Assembly (NCBI RefSeq): GCF_000719555.1
Contig: NZ_JOGX01000008.1
Span: 1-64,000, forward strand
From: Streptomyces sp. NRRL F-5727
GTDB taxonomy: Bacteria > Actinomycetota > Actinomycetes > Streptomycetales > Streptomycetaceae
DNA: 64,000 nucleotides
Direction: 5' to 3'
The notes under the pieces were generated by a model. That model made no database searches, was not told the origin of the DNA, and saw nothing but the letters and a program-made list of their open reading frames with translations. Positions 49,754 to 58,218 of the stretch are shown here, piece by piece (within the stretch, counting starts at the first letter, position 1; every line of letters begins with the position of its first letter). Both the position numbers and the translations under genes were made by a program.

Positions 49754-51451
49754 ATGGCCGCCACCCCGGAAAACCCCACTCCCGCCGCCGCCCGCCGCAA
49801 GGCCGGGCGCCACCGTGGCGAGGGTCAGTGGGCCGTGGGGCACTTCACCCCGCTGAACGGCAATGAGCAGTTCAAGAAGGATGACGACGGTCTCAATGTG
49901 CGGACACGTATTGAGACGGTCTACTCGAAGCGCGGTTTCGACTCGATCGACCCCAACGACCTGCGCGGCCGCATGCGCTGGTGGGGGCTGTACACCCAGC
50001 GCAAGCAGGGCCTGGACGGCACCAAGACCGGCGTCCTGGAGCCGGAGGAGCTGGACGACGAGTACTTCATGCTCCGCGTCCGCATCGACGGCGGCCGGCT
50101 GACCACGCGCCAGCTCCGGGTGATCGGCGAGATCTCCGAGGAGTTCGCCCGCGGCACCGCCGACATCACGGACCGGCAGAACGTCCAGTACCACTGGATC
50201 CGCATCGAGGACGTCCCCGAGATCTGGAACCGCCTGGAGGCGGTCGGCCTCTCCACCACCGAGGCGTGCGGCGACACCCCGCGCGTCATCCTCGGCTCGC
50301 CGGTGGCCGGCATCGCCGAGGACGAGATCATCGACGGCACCCCCGCCATCGACGAGATCCAGCGCCGGATCGTCGGCAACAAGGACTTCTCCAACCTGCC
50401 CCGCAAGTTCAAGTCCGCGGTCTCCGGATCGCCGCTGCTCGACGTGGCGCACGAGATCAACGACATCTCCTTCGTGGGCGTCGTCCACCCCGAGCACGGT
50501 CCGGGCTTCGACGTCTGGGTCGGCGGCGGCCTCTCCACCAACCCCAAGCTCGGCGTCCGCCTGGGCACCTGGGTCTCCCTGGACGAGGTCCCCGACGTCT
50601 ACGAGGGCGTCATCTCGATCTTCCGCGACTACGGCTACCGCCGGCTCCGCAACCGCGCCCGGCTGAAGTTCCTGGTCGCCGACTGGGGACCGGAGAAGTT
50701 CCGCCAGGTCCTGGAGGACGAGTACCTGAAGCGGAAGCTGACCGACGGGCCCGCCCCGGCGGAGCCGGCCGGCCGCTGGCGCGACCACGTCGGCGTGCAC
50801 CGGCAGAAGGACGGCAACTTCTACGTCGGCTTCGCCCCGCGCGTCGGCCGCGTGGACGGCCCCACCCTCACCAAGATCGCCGAGATCGCCGAGGCGCACG
50901 GCTCCGGCCGGGTCCGCACCACCGCCGAGCAGAAGATGCTCGTCCTCGACGTGGTGGAGGCGCAGGTCGAGTCGCTGGTCGCCGCCCTGGAGGCGCTGGA
51001 CCTGCGGGTCACCCCGTCGCCCTTCCGGCGCGGCACGATGGCCTGCACCGGCATCGAGTTCTGCAAGCTCGCCATCGTCGAGACGAAGGGCCGCGGCTCC
51101 TCGCTCATCGACGAACTGGAGCGCCGCCTCCCCGACTTCGACGAGCCGCTGACCATCAACATCAACGGCTGCCCGAACGCCTGCGCCCGCATCCAGGTCG
51201 CCGACATCGGCCTCAAGGGCCAGCTGGTCCTGGACGACGACGGCAACCGCGTCGAGGGCTATCAGGTCCACCTGGGCGGCGCCCTCGGCCTGGAGGCCGG
51301 CTTCGGCCGCAAGGTCCGCGGCCTCAAGGTCACCTCCGACGAACTGCCCGACTACGTCGAGCGCGTCCTCACCCGCTACCGGGCGGAGCGCGAGGACGGC
51401 GAGCGCTTCGCGACCTGGGCGGCCCGCGCCTCCGAGGAGGCCCTGTCGTGA
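49754..51451 (+). CDS. ferredoxin-type assimilatory sulfite reductase
   Basis: The 565-residue protein has the doubled sulfite/nitrite reductase fold. The siroheme-4Fe4S ligands are Cys431 and Cys437 in CTGIEFC and Cys473 and Cys477 in NGCPNACAR. Other marks are DITDRQNVQYHWIRIEDVP, RVILGSPVAG and FVGVVHPEHGPGFDVWVGGGLS. Of the two possible activities sulfite reduction to sulfide is favoured, because cysH, cysC, cysD, cysN and a siroheme-pathway gene follow. The ATG has GAAGGA 9 bases upstream. It overlaps the next small gene by 4 bases (GTGA). Confidence 0.93.
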   Translation: MAATPENPTPAAARRKAGRHRGEGQWAVGHFTPLNGNEQFKKDDDGLNVRTRIETVYSKRGFDSIDPNDLRGRMRWWGLYTQRKQGLDGTKTGVLEPEELDDEYFMLRVRIDGGRLTTRQLRVIGEISEEFARGTADITDRQNVQYHWIRIEDVPEIWNRLEAVGLSTTEACGDTPRVILGSPVAGIAEDEIIDGTPAIDEIQRRIVGNKDFSNLPRKFKSAVSGSPLLDVAHEINDISFVGVVHPEHGPGFDVWVGGGLSTNPKLGVRLGTWVSLDEVPDVYEGVISIFRDYGYRRLRNRARLKFLVADWGPEKFRQVLEDEYLKRKLTDGPAPAEPAGRWRDHVGVHRQKDGNFYVGFAPRVGRVDGPTLTKIAEIAEAHGSGRVRTTAEQKMLVLDVVEAQVESLVAALEALDLRVTPSPFRRGTMACTGIEFCKLAIVETKGRGSSLIDELERRLPDFDEPLTININGCPNACARIQVADIGLKGQLVLDDDGNRVEGYQVHLGGALGLEAGFGRKVRGLKVTSDELPDYVERVLTRYRAEREDGERFATWAARASEEALS

Positions 51452-51627
51452 GCGAGCGTGCCGCGCCGTTCTACTGCCCCTACTGCGGGGACGAGGACCT
51501 GCGTCCGAACGAGCAGGGCCACGGGGCATGGGAATGCGCCGCGTGCGGTCGAGCCTTCCAGTTGAAGTTCCTGGGGCTCCTCGCCCCGGCGACTTCGGGC
51601 AACACCACGGGAGGGGAAGACATATGA
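51448..51627 (+). CDS. 59-residue C4 zinc-ribbon or rubredoxin-like protein
   Basis: The small protein has CPYCGDEDLRP near residue 9 and WECAACGRAF near residue 29, giving a CxxC-x16-CxxC metal site. The pattern resembles a zinc ribbon or a shortened rubredoxin. It overlaps sulfite reductase by 4 bases (GTGA) and cysH by 4 bases (ATGA), so it is translated in step with both. Its fixed place between the two suggests a role in sulfite reduction, such as electron transfer or subunit assembly. This is inference, and the function is unknown. Confidence 0.82.
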   Translation: MSERAAPFYCPYCGDEDLRPNEQGHGAWECAACGRAFQLKFLGLLAPATSGNTTGGEDI

Positions 51628-52340
51628 CGGACACTCAGGTCACCGAGGCGACCACCGACACCGAGCTGAAGGCGCTCGCCGAACAGGCCGGCCGCGACCT
51701 GGAGGACGCCTCCGCGCTGGAGATCCTCCAGTGGGCCGCCGCCACCTTCGGACCGAGGTTCTGCGTCACCTCCTCCATGGAGGACGCGGTCGTCGCCCAC
51801 CTCGCCTCCCGGGCCATGCCCGGTGTGGACGTCGTCTTCCTCGACACCGGCTACCACTTCGAGGAGACCATCGGCACCCGTGACGCCGTCGAGGCCGTCA
51901 TGGACGTCAACGTCATCACCCTGACCCCGCGTCAGACCGTGGCCGAGCAGGACGCCGAGTACGGCCCCCGGCTGCACGACCGCGACCCCGACCTGTGCTG
52001 CGCGCTGCGCAAGGTCAAGCCGCTCCAGGAGGGGCTGACCGCGTACACCGCGTGGGCGACCGGACTGCGCCGCGACGAGTCCCCGACCCGGGCCGGCACC
52101 CCGGTCGTCGGCTGGGACGAGAAGCGGCGGAAGGTGAAGATCTCCCCGATCGCCCGCTGGACCCAGGACGACGTCGACGCCTACGTCACCGAGTACGGGG
52201 TCCTCACCAACCCGCTCCTCATGGACGGTTACGCCTCGGTCGGCTGCGCCCCCTGCACCCGCCGGGTCGAGGCCGGCGAGGACGCCCGGGCCGGCCGCTG
52301 GGCCGGCCGCGCCAAGACCGAATGCGGGCTGCACGGCTGA
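51624..52340 (+). CDS. cysH: phosphoadenylyl/adenylyl-sulfate reductase
   Basis: The 238-residue protein has FCVTSSMEDAVVAHLASRAMPGVDVVFLDTGYHF, the P-loop-like nucleotide region, DPDLCCALRKVKPL and a late GCAPCTR, then ECGLHG. The CC and CxxC cysteines mark the 4Fe-4S form that reduces APS or PAPS to sulfite, with ECGLH carrying the catalytic Cys. The ATG overlaps the small zinc-ribbon gene. It precedes cysC by a 1-base overlap. It makes the sulfite used by the upstream reductase. Confidence 0.95.
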   Translation: MTDTQVTEATTDTELKALAEQAGRDLEDASALEILQWAAATFGPRFCVTSSMEDAVVAHLASRAMPGVDVVFLDTGYHFEETIGTRDAVEAVMDVNVITLTPRQTVAEQDAEYGPRLHDRDPDLCCALRKVKPLQEGLTAYTAWATGLRRDESPTRAGTPVVGWDEKRRKVKISPIARWTQDDVDAYVTEYGVLTNPLLMDGYASVGCAPCTRRVEAGEDARAGRWAGRAKTECGLHG

Positions 52341-52906
52341 TGACCACCCCCGACACCACCCTGGAGAATCACGTGACCGGTGCCACCGTCTGGCTCACCG
52401 GCCTGCCGAGCGCCGGCAAGACCACGATCGCCTACGAGCTGGCCGGCCGGCTGCGCGAGGAGGGCCGCCGCGTCGAGATCCTCGACGGCGACGAGATCCG
52501 CGAGTTCCTCTCCGCCGGCCTCGGCTTCTCCCGCGAGGACCGGTTCACCAACGTGCAGCGGATCGGCTTCGTCGCCGAGCTGCTCGCCTCGCACGGCGTC
52601 ACCGTCCTCGTCCCGGTCATCGCCCCGTACGCCGACAGCCGCGAGGCGGTCCGCAAGCGGCACGAGGCCGCGTCCACCGCCTTCGTCGAGGTCCACGTCG
52701 CCACCCCGGTCGACGTCTGCTCGGTCCGCGACGTCAAGGGCCTCTACGCCAGGCAGGCGGCCGGCGAGATCTCCGGCCTGACCGGCGTCGACGACCCGTA
52801 CGAGGCCCCCGAGGCCCCCGATCTGCGGATCGAGTCCCAGAACCAGACCGTGCAGGAGTCCGCGGCGCAGCTCCACGCGCTGCTCACCGAGAGGGGCCTG
52901 GCGTGA
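52340..52906 (+). CDS. cysC: adenylyl-sulfate kinase
   Basis: The 188-residue protein has the P-loop GLPSAGKTT at about residues 21-29, DGDEIREFLSAGLGFSREDR, the FVAELLASHGVTVLVPVIAPYADSREAVRKRH segment and a late VKGLYARQAAGEISGLTGVDDPYEAP, all typical of CysC. It phosphorylates APS to PAPS. The ATG overlaps the cysH stop in a TGATG. GTG 52373 (CDTVTGATV region) is a shorter alternative start. Confidence 0.94.
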   Translation: MTTPDTTLENHVTGATVWLTGLPSAGKTTIAYELAGRLREEGRRVEILDGDEIREFLSAGLGFSREDRFTNVQRIGFVAELLASHGVTVLVPVIAPYADSREAVRKRHEAASTAFVEVHVATPVDVCSVRDVKGLYARQAAGEISGLTGVDDPYEAPEAPDLRIESQNQTVQESAAQLHALLTERGLA

Positions 52907-53838
52907 CGACTGTCGCCCACACGCACGACACGACGGACAGCCCGTTCGCGCTGTCGCACCTCGACTCGCTGGAGTCCGAGGCCGTCCACATCTTCCGTGA
53001 GGTGGCCGGCGAGTTCGAGCGGCCGGTGATCCTCTTCTCCGGCGGCAAGGACTCCATCGTCATGCTGCACCTGGCGCTGAAGGCGTTCGCCCCCGCGGCG
53101 ATCCCCTTCACGCTGCTGCACGTCGACACCGGGCACAACTTCCCCGAGGTCATCGAGTACCGCGACCGGGTCGTCGCCGAGCACGGGCTGCGCCTGTACG
53201 TCGCCTCCGTGCAGGAGTACATCGACGCCGGCAAGCTCCGCGAGCGCCCGGACGGCACCCGCAACCCGCTCCAGACCGTGCCGCTCACCGAGGCGATCCA
53301 GCAGCACCGCTTCGACGCGGTCTTCGGCGGCGGCCGCCGCGACGAGGAGAAGGCCCGCGCCAAGGAGCGGGTGTTCAGCCTCCGCGACGAGTTCTCGCAG
53401 TGGGACCCGCGCCGCCAGCGCCCCGAGCTGTGGCAGCTGTACAACGGCCGGCACGCCCCCGGCGAGCACGTCCGCGTCTTCCCGCTGTCGAACTGGACCG
53501 AGCTGGACGTCTGGCAGTACATCGCCCGCGAGGGCATCGAGCTGCCGGAGATCTACTTCGCCCACGAGCGCGAGGTGTTCGCCCGCAACGGCATGTGGCT
53601 GACCGCCGGCGAGTGGGGCGGCCCGAAGGAGTCGGAGACGGTCGAGAAGCGGCTCATCCGCTACCGCACCGTCGGCGACATGTCCTGCACCGGCGCCGTC
53701 GACTCCGACGCCACCACGCTGGACGCCGTCATCGCCGAGATCGCCGCCTCCCGCCTCACCGAGCGCGGCGCGACCCGAGCCGACGACAAGATGTCCGAGG
53801 CCGCGATGGAAGACCGCAAGCGCGAAGGGTACTTCTAA
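52903..53838 (+). CDS. cysD: sulfate adenylyltransferase subunit 2
   Basis: The 311-residue protein carries LDSLESEAVHIFREV, the PP-loop VILFSGGKDSIVMLHLALKAF, HVDTGHNFPEVIEYRD and FGGGRRDEEKARAKERVFS. It ends with RTVGDMSCTGAVDS and KMSEAAMEDRKREGYF. It makes APS from ATP and sulfate together with the CysN GTPase. The GTG start overlaps the cysC stop by 4 bases. The length is standard. Confidence 0.96.
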   Translation: MTTVAHTHDTTDSPFALSHLDSLESEAVHIFREVAGEFERPVILFSGGKDSIVMLHLALKAFAPAAIPFTLLHVDTGHNFPEVIEYRDRVVAEHGLRLYVASVQEYIDAGKLRERPDGTRNPLQTVPLTEAIQQHRFDAVFGGGRRDEEKARAKERVFSLRDEFSQWDPRRQRPELWQLYNGRHAPGEHVRVFPLSNWTELDVWQYIAREGIELPEIYFAHEREVFARNGMWLTAGEWGGPKESETVEKRLIRYRTVGDMSCTGAVDSDATTLDAVIAEIAASRLTERGATRADDKMSEAAMEDRKREGYF

Positions 53839-53840
53839 CC

Positions 53841-55181
53841 ATGAGCACGTCCACCGAGCAGTTCGCCGACGTCTCGGCCACCACCCTGCTGCGCTTCGCC
53901 ACCGCCGGCTCCGTCGACGACGGCAAGTCCACCCTCGTCGGCCGGCTGCTGCACGACTCCAAGTCGGTCCTCACCGACCAGCTGGAGGCCGTCGAGGCCG
54001 CGTCGATCCAGCGCGGCCAGGACGCCCCCGACCTGGCGCTGCTGACCGACGGCCTGCGGGCCGAGCGCGAGCAGGGCATCACCATCGACGTGGCGTACCG
54101 CTACTTCGCCACCGCCCGCCGCCGGTTCATCCTCGCCGACACCCCCGGGCACGTGCAGTACACCCGGAACATGGTCACCGGCGCCTCCACGGCCGAGCTG
54201 GCCGTGGTCCTGGTCGACGCCCGCAACGGCGTCGTCGAGCAGACCCGCCGGCACGCCGCCGTCGCCGCGCTGCTCCGCGTCCCGCACGTGGTGCTCGCCG
54301 TGAACAAGATGGACCTCGTCGACTACGCCGAGCCCGTCTTCGCCGCGATCGCCGAGGAGTTCACGACGTACGCCTCCGAGCTCGGCGTCCCGGAGATCAC
54401 CGCGATCCCGATCTCGGCGCTCGCCGGCGACAACGTGGTGGAGCCGTCCGCGAACATGGACTGGTACGGCGGCCCGACCGTCCTGGAACACCTGGAGACC
54501 GTCCCGGTCAGCCACGACCTGACGGCCTGCCACGCCCGCTTCCCGGTCCAGTACGTGATCCGCCCGCAGACCGCCGAGCACCCCGACTACCGCGGCTACG
54601 CGGGCCAGATCGCGGCCGGCGCCTTCCGGGTCGGCGAGGAGATCACCGTCCTGCCGTCGGGGAGGACGTCGACGATCACCGCGATCGACGCGCTGGGCGA
54701 GCCGGTGGACATCGCCTGGGCCCCGCAGTCGGTGACGATCCGGCTCGCCGACGACATCGACATCTCGCGCGGCGACCTGCTCGCCCCGAGCGGCGACGCC
54801 CCGGCCACCAGCCAGGACGTCGAGGCGACCGTCTGCCACGTCGCCGACCAGCCGCTCACCGTCGGCCAGCGGGTGCTGCTCAAGCACACCACCCGCACGG
54901 TCAAGGCGATCGTCAAGGAGATCCCGTCCCGGCTCACCCTGGACGACCTCTCCCAGCACCCGGAGCCCGGGCAGCTCGTCGCCAACGACATCGGCCGGGT
55001 GAAGGTCCGCACCGCCGAGCCGCTGGCGCTCGACGCGTACGCGGACTCCCGCCGCACCGGCTCCTTCCTGCTGATCGACCCGGCCGACGGCACCACGCTC
55101 GCGGCCGGCATGGCGGGCGAGTCCTTCGCCTCCGCCAAGGCCGTCGCGGCCGCCGACGACGAGGACGGGTGGGACTTCTGA
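53841..55181 (+). CDS. cysN: sulfate adenylyltransferase subunit 1 (GTPase)
   Basis: The 446-residue protein is an EF-Tu-like GTPase: G1 GSVDDGKSTLVGRLL, G2 region EQGITIDVAYRYF, G3 LADTPGHVQYTRNM, G4 AVNKMDLVD and a G5-like SALAGD. Beta-barrel domains follow (HPDYRGYAGQIAAGAFRVGEEI). It couples GTP hydrolysis to sulfate activation with CysD. The start is 2 bases after the cysD stop. It is not fused to a CysC domain; that enzyme is encoded separately here. Confidence 0.96.
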   Translation: MSTSTEQFADVSATTLLRFATAGSVDDGKSTLVGRLLHDSKSVLTDQLEAVEAASIQRGQDAPDLALLTDGLRAEREQGITIDVAYRYFATARRRFILADTPGHVQYTRNMVTGASTAELAVVLVDARNGVVEQTRRHAAVAALLRVPHVVLAVNKMDLVDYAEPVFAAIAEEFTTYASELGVPEITAIPISALAGDNVVEPSANMDWYGGPTVLEHLETVPVSHDLTACHARFPVQYVIRPQTAEHPDYRGYAGQIAAGAFRVGEEITVLPSGRTSTITAIDALGEPVDIAWAPQSVTIRLADDIDISRGDLLAPSGDAPATSQDVEATVCHVADQPLTVGQRVLLKHTTRTVKAIVKEIPSRLTLDDLSQHPEPGQLVANDIGRVKVRTAEPLALDAYADSRRTGSFLLIDPADGTTLAAGMAGESFASAKAVAAADDEDGWDF

Positions 55182-55182
55182 C

Positions 55183-55284
55183 ATGACACAGGACTTCTTC
55201 GGGACCTTCGCGAAGGAAGGCGGCCGGGTCGGCTCCGGCGCCCTCGGCGCGGGCAGAGGAGGCGTCGCGCGATGTGCGTGCTGA
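55183..55284 (+). CDS. 33-residue micro-ORF after cysN, ending in Cys-Ala-Cys
   Basis: This ORF begins MTQDFFGTFAKEGG one base after the cysN stop and ends with VARCAC and a TGA. The TGT GCG TGC end lies 6 bases before the hairpin at 55291-55310. The start has only a weak ribosome site. Its start beside the cysN stop allows coupled translation, and Cys codons close to the stop would suit ribosome pausing at low cysteine. This is an interpretation, and it may be untranslated. Confidence 0.35.
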   Translation: MTQDFFGTFAKEGGRVGSGALGAGRGGVARCAC

Positions 55285-55367
55285 CCTCGGCGCACCGCGC
55301 GAGCGGTGCGACACGGCTCCACCCGTTCCACCCCGAACGACATCGACACAGACTTCGAAGACCCTGA
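55272..55367 (+). CDS. 31-residue candidate leader peptide of the ABC transporter genes
   Basis: The ORF starts ATG TGC GTG CTG (MCVLTSAHRASG) and ends HRHRLRRP with a TGA, 19 bases before the transporter lipoprotein start. AGAGGAGG lies 9 bases before the ATG, a strong site. The second codon is Cys, and the 55291-55310 hairpin follows within the ORF. Strong initiation, a Cys codon, and a hairpin in front of a sulfur transporter are the hallmarks of a translation-dependent leader, but translation is unproven. Confidence 0.5.
   Translation: MCVLTSAHRASGATRLHPFHPERHRHRLRRP
55291..55310 (+). promoter_or_regulatory. tetraloop hairpin in leader of ABC transporter genes
   Basis: CGCACCGC-GCGA-GCGGTGCG forms a perfect 8-base stem closed by a GCGA (GNRA-type) loop. 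It lies inside the 31-residue micro-ORF and 76 bases before the transporter lipoprotein start. It is well placed for a ribosome pausing at the Cys codons to alter its folding. Confidence 0.55.
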
Positions 55368-55386
55368 AACGAGGGGAACACCTCCC

Positions 55387-56505
55387 GTGCCTGCCACCAC
55401 CCGTACCACCCTGCGCCGTAGCCTCGCCGCCACCGCCGCCCTGCCTCTGCTGATCGGCGCGCTGGCCTCCTGCGGCTACGGCTCCGAGGCGAAGAAGGAC
55501 GAGTCCGAGAAGGCGCCCGTCGCGGCCGACGCCAAGAAGCTCTCCGCCTCCGAGGTCCGGATCGGCTACTTCCCCAACCTCACGCACGCCACCGCGCTGA
55601 TCGGCGTCAAGGACGGCCTGATCCAGAAGGAGCTGGGCGGCACGGTCCTCAAGCCCCAGACCTTCAACGCCGGCCCGTCCGAGATCGAGGCGCTCAACGG
55701 CGGCTCCCTCGACATCGGCTTCATCGGCCCCTCGCCCTCCATCAACGCCTACGTCAAGTCCAAGGGCAAGAACCTGCGGATCATCTCCGGCTCCGCCTCC
55801 GGCGGCGTGAAGCTGGTCGTGAACCCGGAGAAGATCAAGACCCTGGACGACATCAAAGGCAAGCGCATCGCCACCCCGCAGAAGGGGAACACGCAGGACG
55901 TCGCGCTGCTCAACTGGATCTCCGAGAAGGGCTGGAAGGTCGACCCGGAGTCCGGCAAGGGTGACGTCTCCGTCGTCCGCACGGACAACAAGGTCACCCC
56001 GGACGCCTACAAGTCCGGTTCCATCGACGGTGCCTGGGTGCCCGAGCCGACCGCCTCCAAGCTGGTCTCGCAGGGCGCGTCCGTGCTCCTCGACGAGACC
56101 TCCCTGTGGCCCGACAAGAAGTTCGTGATCACGAACATCATCGTGTCGCAGAAGTTCCTCTCGGAGCACCCGGACGTGGTGGAGGCCGTGCTGCGGGGCA
56201 CGGTGAAGACCAACGCGTGGATCAACGCCAACCCGGACAAGGCCAAGGAATCCGCCAACGCCGCACTGGAGGCGGAGACGGGCAAGGCGCTCGCCGCCAA
56301 GGTCATCGACCCGGCGTGGCCGAGCATCGCGATCACGAACGACCCGCTGGCCGCCACGCTGAAGACCCAGTCCGAGTGGGCGGTCAAGGCACAGCTCATC
56401 AAGCAGCCCGACCTGGCCGGCATCTACGACCTGAAGCTCCTCAACAAGGTGCTGAAGGCCGAGGGGCAGCCCGAGGTCTCCGACGCCGGCCTCGGCGTCA
56501 AGTAA
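55387..56505 (+). CDS. ABC transporter substrate-binding lipoprotein, sulfonate/taurine type
   Basis: The 372-residue precursor has a signal with a lipobox LASC (cleavage before Cys). The mature protein matches SsuA/TauA-type binding proteins: RIGYFPNLTHATALIGVKDGLIQKELG, FNAGPSEIEALNGGSLDIGFIGPSPSINAYVKS and LDDIKGKRIATPQKGNTQDVALLNWI. It captures a sulfonate such as taurine or an alkanesulfonate outside the cell. Substrate is inferred from the sulfur operon. The GTG start has GAGGGGA upstream. ATP-binding and permease genes follow. Confidence 0.9.
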   Translation: MPATTRTTLRRSLAATAALPLLIGALASCGYGSEAKKDESEKAPVAADAKKLSASEVRIGYFPNLTHATALIGVKDGLIQKELGGTVLKPQTFNAGPSEIEALNGGSLDIGFIGPSPSINAYVKSKGKNLRIISGSASGGVKLVVNPEKIKTLDDIKGKRIATPQKGNTQDVALLNWISEKGWKVDPESGKGDVSVVRTDNKVTPDAYKSGSIDGAWVPEPTASKLVSQGASVLLDETSLWPDKKFVITNIIVSQKFLSEHPDVVEAVLRGTVKTNAWINANPDKAKESANAALEAETGKALAAKVIDPAWPSIAITNDPLAATLKTQSEWAVKAQLIKQPDLAGIYDLKLLNKVLKAEGQPEVSDAGLGVK

Positions 56506-56539
56506 GCAGTCCGCAGCTGATACCCAGGAGGTGACGACC

Positions 56540-57334
56540 ATGGCCACGACGTTCGCCAAGGCTGCCGAGGGCACCGTAGCGGAGCACACGCACGCCGCCC
56601 GGATCGAGCACGTCTCGAAGTCCTTCTCCGGCCCGGCCGGTGCCCAGCTCGTCCTGGACGACGTCAGTCTCGACGTCGCGCCCGGCGAGTTCGTCACCAT
56701 CCTGGGGGCCTCGGGGTGTGGCAAGTCCACGCTGCTGAACCTGGTCGCCGGACTGGACCGGCCGACCCAGGGGTCCATCGCGACCCCGGGCGGCCGGCCC
56801 GCCCTGATGTTCCAGGAGCACGCCCTCTTCCCGTGGCTGACCGCGGGCAAGAACATCGAACTGGCCCTGCGGCTGCGCGGGATGCCGCGGGCCCTGCGCA
56901 AGGCGGAGGCCGAGCGGCTGCTCGAACTCGTCCGGCTCGGCGGCGCGTACGGCAAGCGGGTGCACGAGCTGTCCGGCGGCATGCGGCAGCGCGTGGCGCT
57001 GGCCCGGGCGCTGGCCCAGGACGGCCGGCTGCTGCTGATGGACGAGCCGTTCGCGGCGCTCGACGCCATCACCCGCGACGTGCTGCACGGCGAGCTCACC
57101 CGCATCTGGGAGGAGACGAACCTCTCGGTCCTCTTCGTCACCCACAACGTGCGCGAGGCCGTCCGGCTCGCCCAGCGGGTGGTCCTGCTCTCCTCCCGGC
57201 CCGGCCGGGTGGCCAAGGAGTGGACCGTGGACATCCCGCAGCCGCGTCGCATCGAGGACGCGGACGTGGCCGAGCTGTCCCTTGAGATCACTGAACACCT
57301 GCGTGGGGAGATCCGCCGCCATGGCCAGCACTGA
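56540..57334 (+). CDS. ABC transporter ATP-binding protein, sulfonate/taurine type
   Basis: The 264-residue protein has Walker A ILGASGCGKST, the Q loop LMFQEHALFPWLT, signature LSGGMRQRVALARAL, Walker B LLLMDEPFAALD and the switch His in VLFVTHNVREAVRLAQRVVLLS. It powers import by the adjoining permease. The ATG has AGGAGG 8 bases upstream. It overlaps the permease gene by 14 bases. Confidence 0.94.
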   Translation: MATTFAKAAEGTVAEHTHAARIEHVSKSFSGPAGAQLVLDDVSLDVAPGEFVTILGASGCGKSTLLNLVAGLDRPTQGSIATPGGRPALMFQEHALFPWLTAGKNIELALRLRGMPRALRKAEAERLLELVRLGGAYGKRVHELSGGMRQRVALARALAQDGRLLLMDEPFAALDAITRDVLHGELTRIWEETNLSVLFVTHNVREAVRLAQRVVLLSSRPGRVAKEWTVDIPQPRRIEDADVAELSLEITEHLRGEIRRHGQH

Positions 57335-58208
57335 CACCGCCCCGAAGGGCAGGACGGACGACCTCGCCGGTCTGGAGGCCGGGCTCGACGCGCTCGACGC
57401 GGTCGAGATCCGCCGTACGCCGGTCCGCGAGGTCCTGGTCAAGAAGGTCCTCCCGCCCACCCTCGCCGTCGCCCTCGTCCTGGTCGTCTGGCAGGTCCTG
57501 GTCTCCGCGAAGATCACCGACGAGACCAAGCTGCCCGCGCCGTCCGCGGTCTGGGACGGTCTGACCGACATGTGGCTCCAGGGCACCCTGCTCGAAGTGA
57601 TCTGGACCAGCGTCTCCCGCGGTCTGGCCGGCTTCCTGCTCGCCCTCGCCATCGGCACCCCGCTGGGTCTGCTGGTGGCCCGGGTGAAGTTCGTGCGCGC
57701 CGCGATCGGCCCGATCCTGTCCGGTCTCCAGTCGCTGCCGTCGGTGGCGTGGGTGCCGCCGGCCGTGCTCTGGTTCGGCCTGAACGACGCCATGATGTAC
57801 ACGGTGATCCTGCTCGGCGCCGTCCCGTCCATCGCCAACGGCCTGGTCTCCGGCGTGGACCAGGTGCCGCCGCTCTTCCTGCGGGCCGGCCGCACCCTCG
57901 GGGCCACCGGCCTCAAGGGCACCTGGCACGTGGTGCTCCCGGCCGCGCTGCCGGGGTACCTGGCCGGCCTGAAGCAGGGCTGGGCCTTCTCCTGGCGCTC
58001 GCTGATGGCGGCGGAGATCATCGCCTCCTCCCCCGACCTGGGCCTCGGCCTGGGCCAGCTCCTGGAGAACGGCCGCAACAACATCGACCTGCCGGGCGTC
58101 TTCCTGGCGATCCTGCTGATCCTGGTCGTCGGCATCGCCATCGACCTGCTCATCTTCAGCCCGCTGGAGCGCTGGGTGCTCCGCAGCCGCGGCCTCCTGG
58201 TGAAGTGA
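57321..58208 (+). CDS. ABC transporter permease, sulfonate/taurine type
   Basis: The 295-residue protein has about six membrane segments and the EAA-type loop AGRTLGATGLKGTWHVVLPAALPGYLAGLKQGWAFSWRSLMAAEII, which meets the ATPase. The N-terminal cytoplasmic stretch is unusually long (about 40 residues) with many Asp. ATG 57321 has GGGGAG 10 bases before it. It forms the channel of the transporter with the two genes upstream. Confidence 0.94.
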   Translation: MASTDTAPKGRTDDLAGLEAGLDALDAVEIRRTPVREVLVKKVLPPTLAVALVLVVWQVLVSAKITDETKLPAPSAVWDGLTDMWLQGTLLEVIWTSVSRGLAGFLLALAIGTPLGLLVARVKFVRAAIGPILSGLQSLPSVAWVPPAVLWFGLNDAMMYTVILLGAVPSIANGLVSGVDQVPPLFLRAGRTLGATGLKGTWHVVLPAALPGYLAGLKQGWAFSWRSLMAAEIIASSPDLGLGLGQLLENGRNNIDLPGVFLAILLILVVGIAIDLLIFSPLERWVLRSRGLLVK

Positions 58209-58218
58209 GCGACCGCCC

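Noticed and set aside
55183..55284. Calling the 33-residue micro-ORF after cysN a firm gene
   Set aside because: Its ribosome site is weak and it may only be non-coding leader; I keep it at low confidence because of its Cys-Ala-Cys end.
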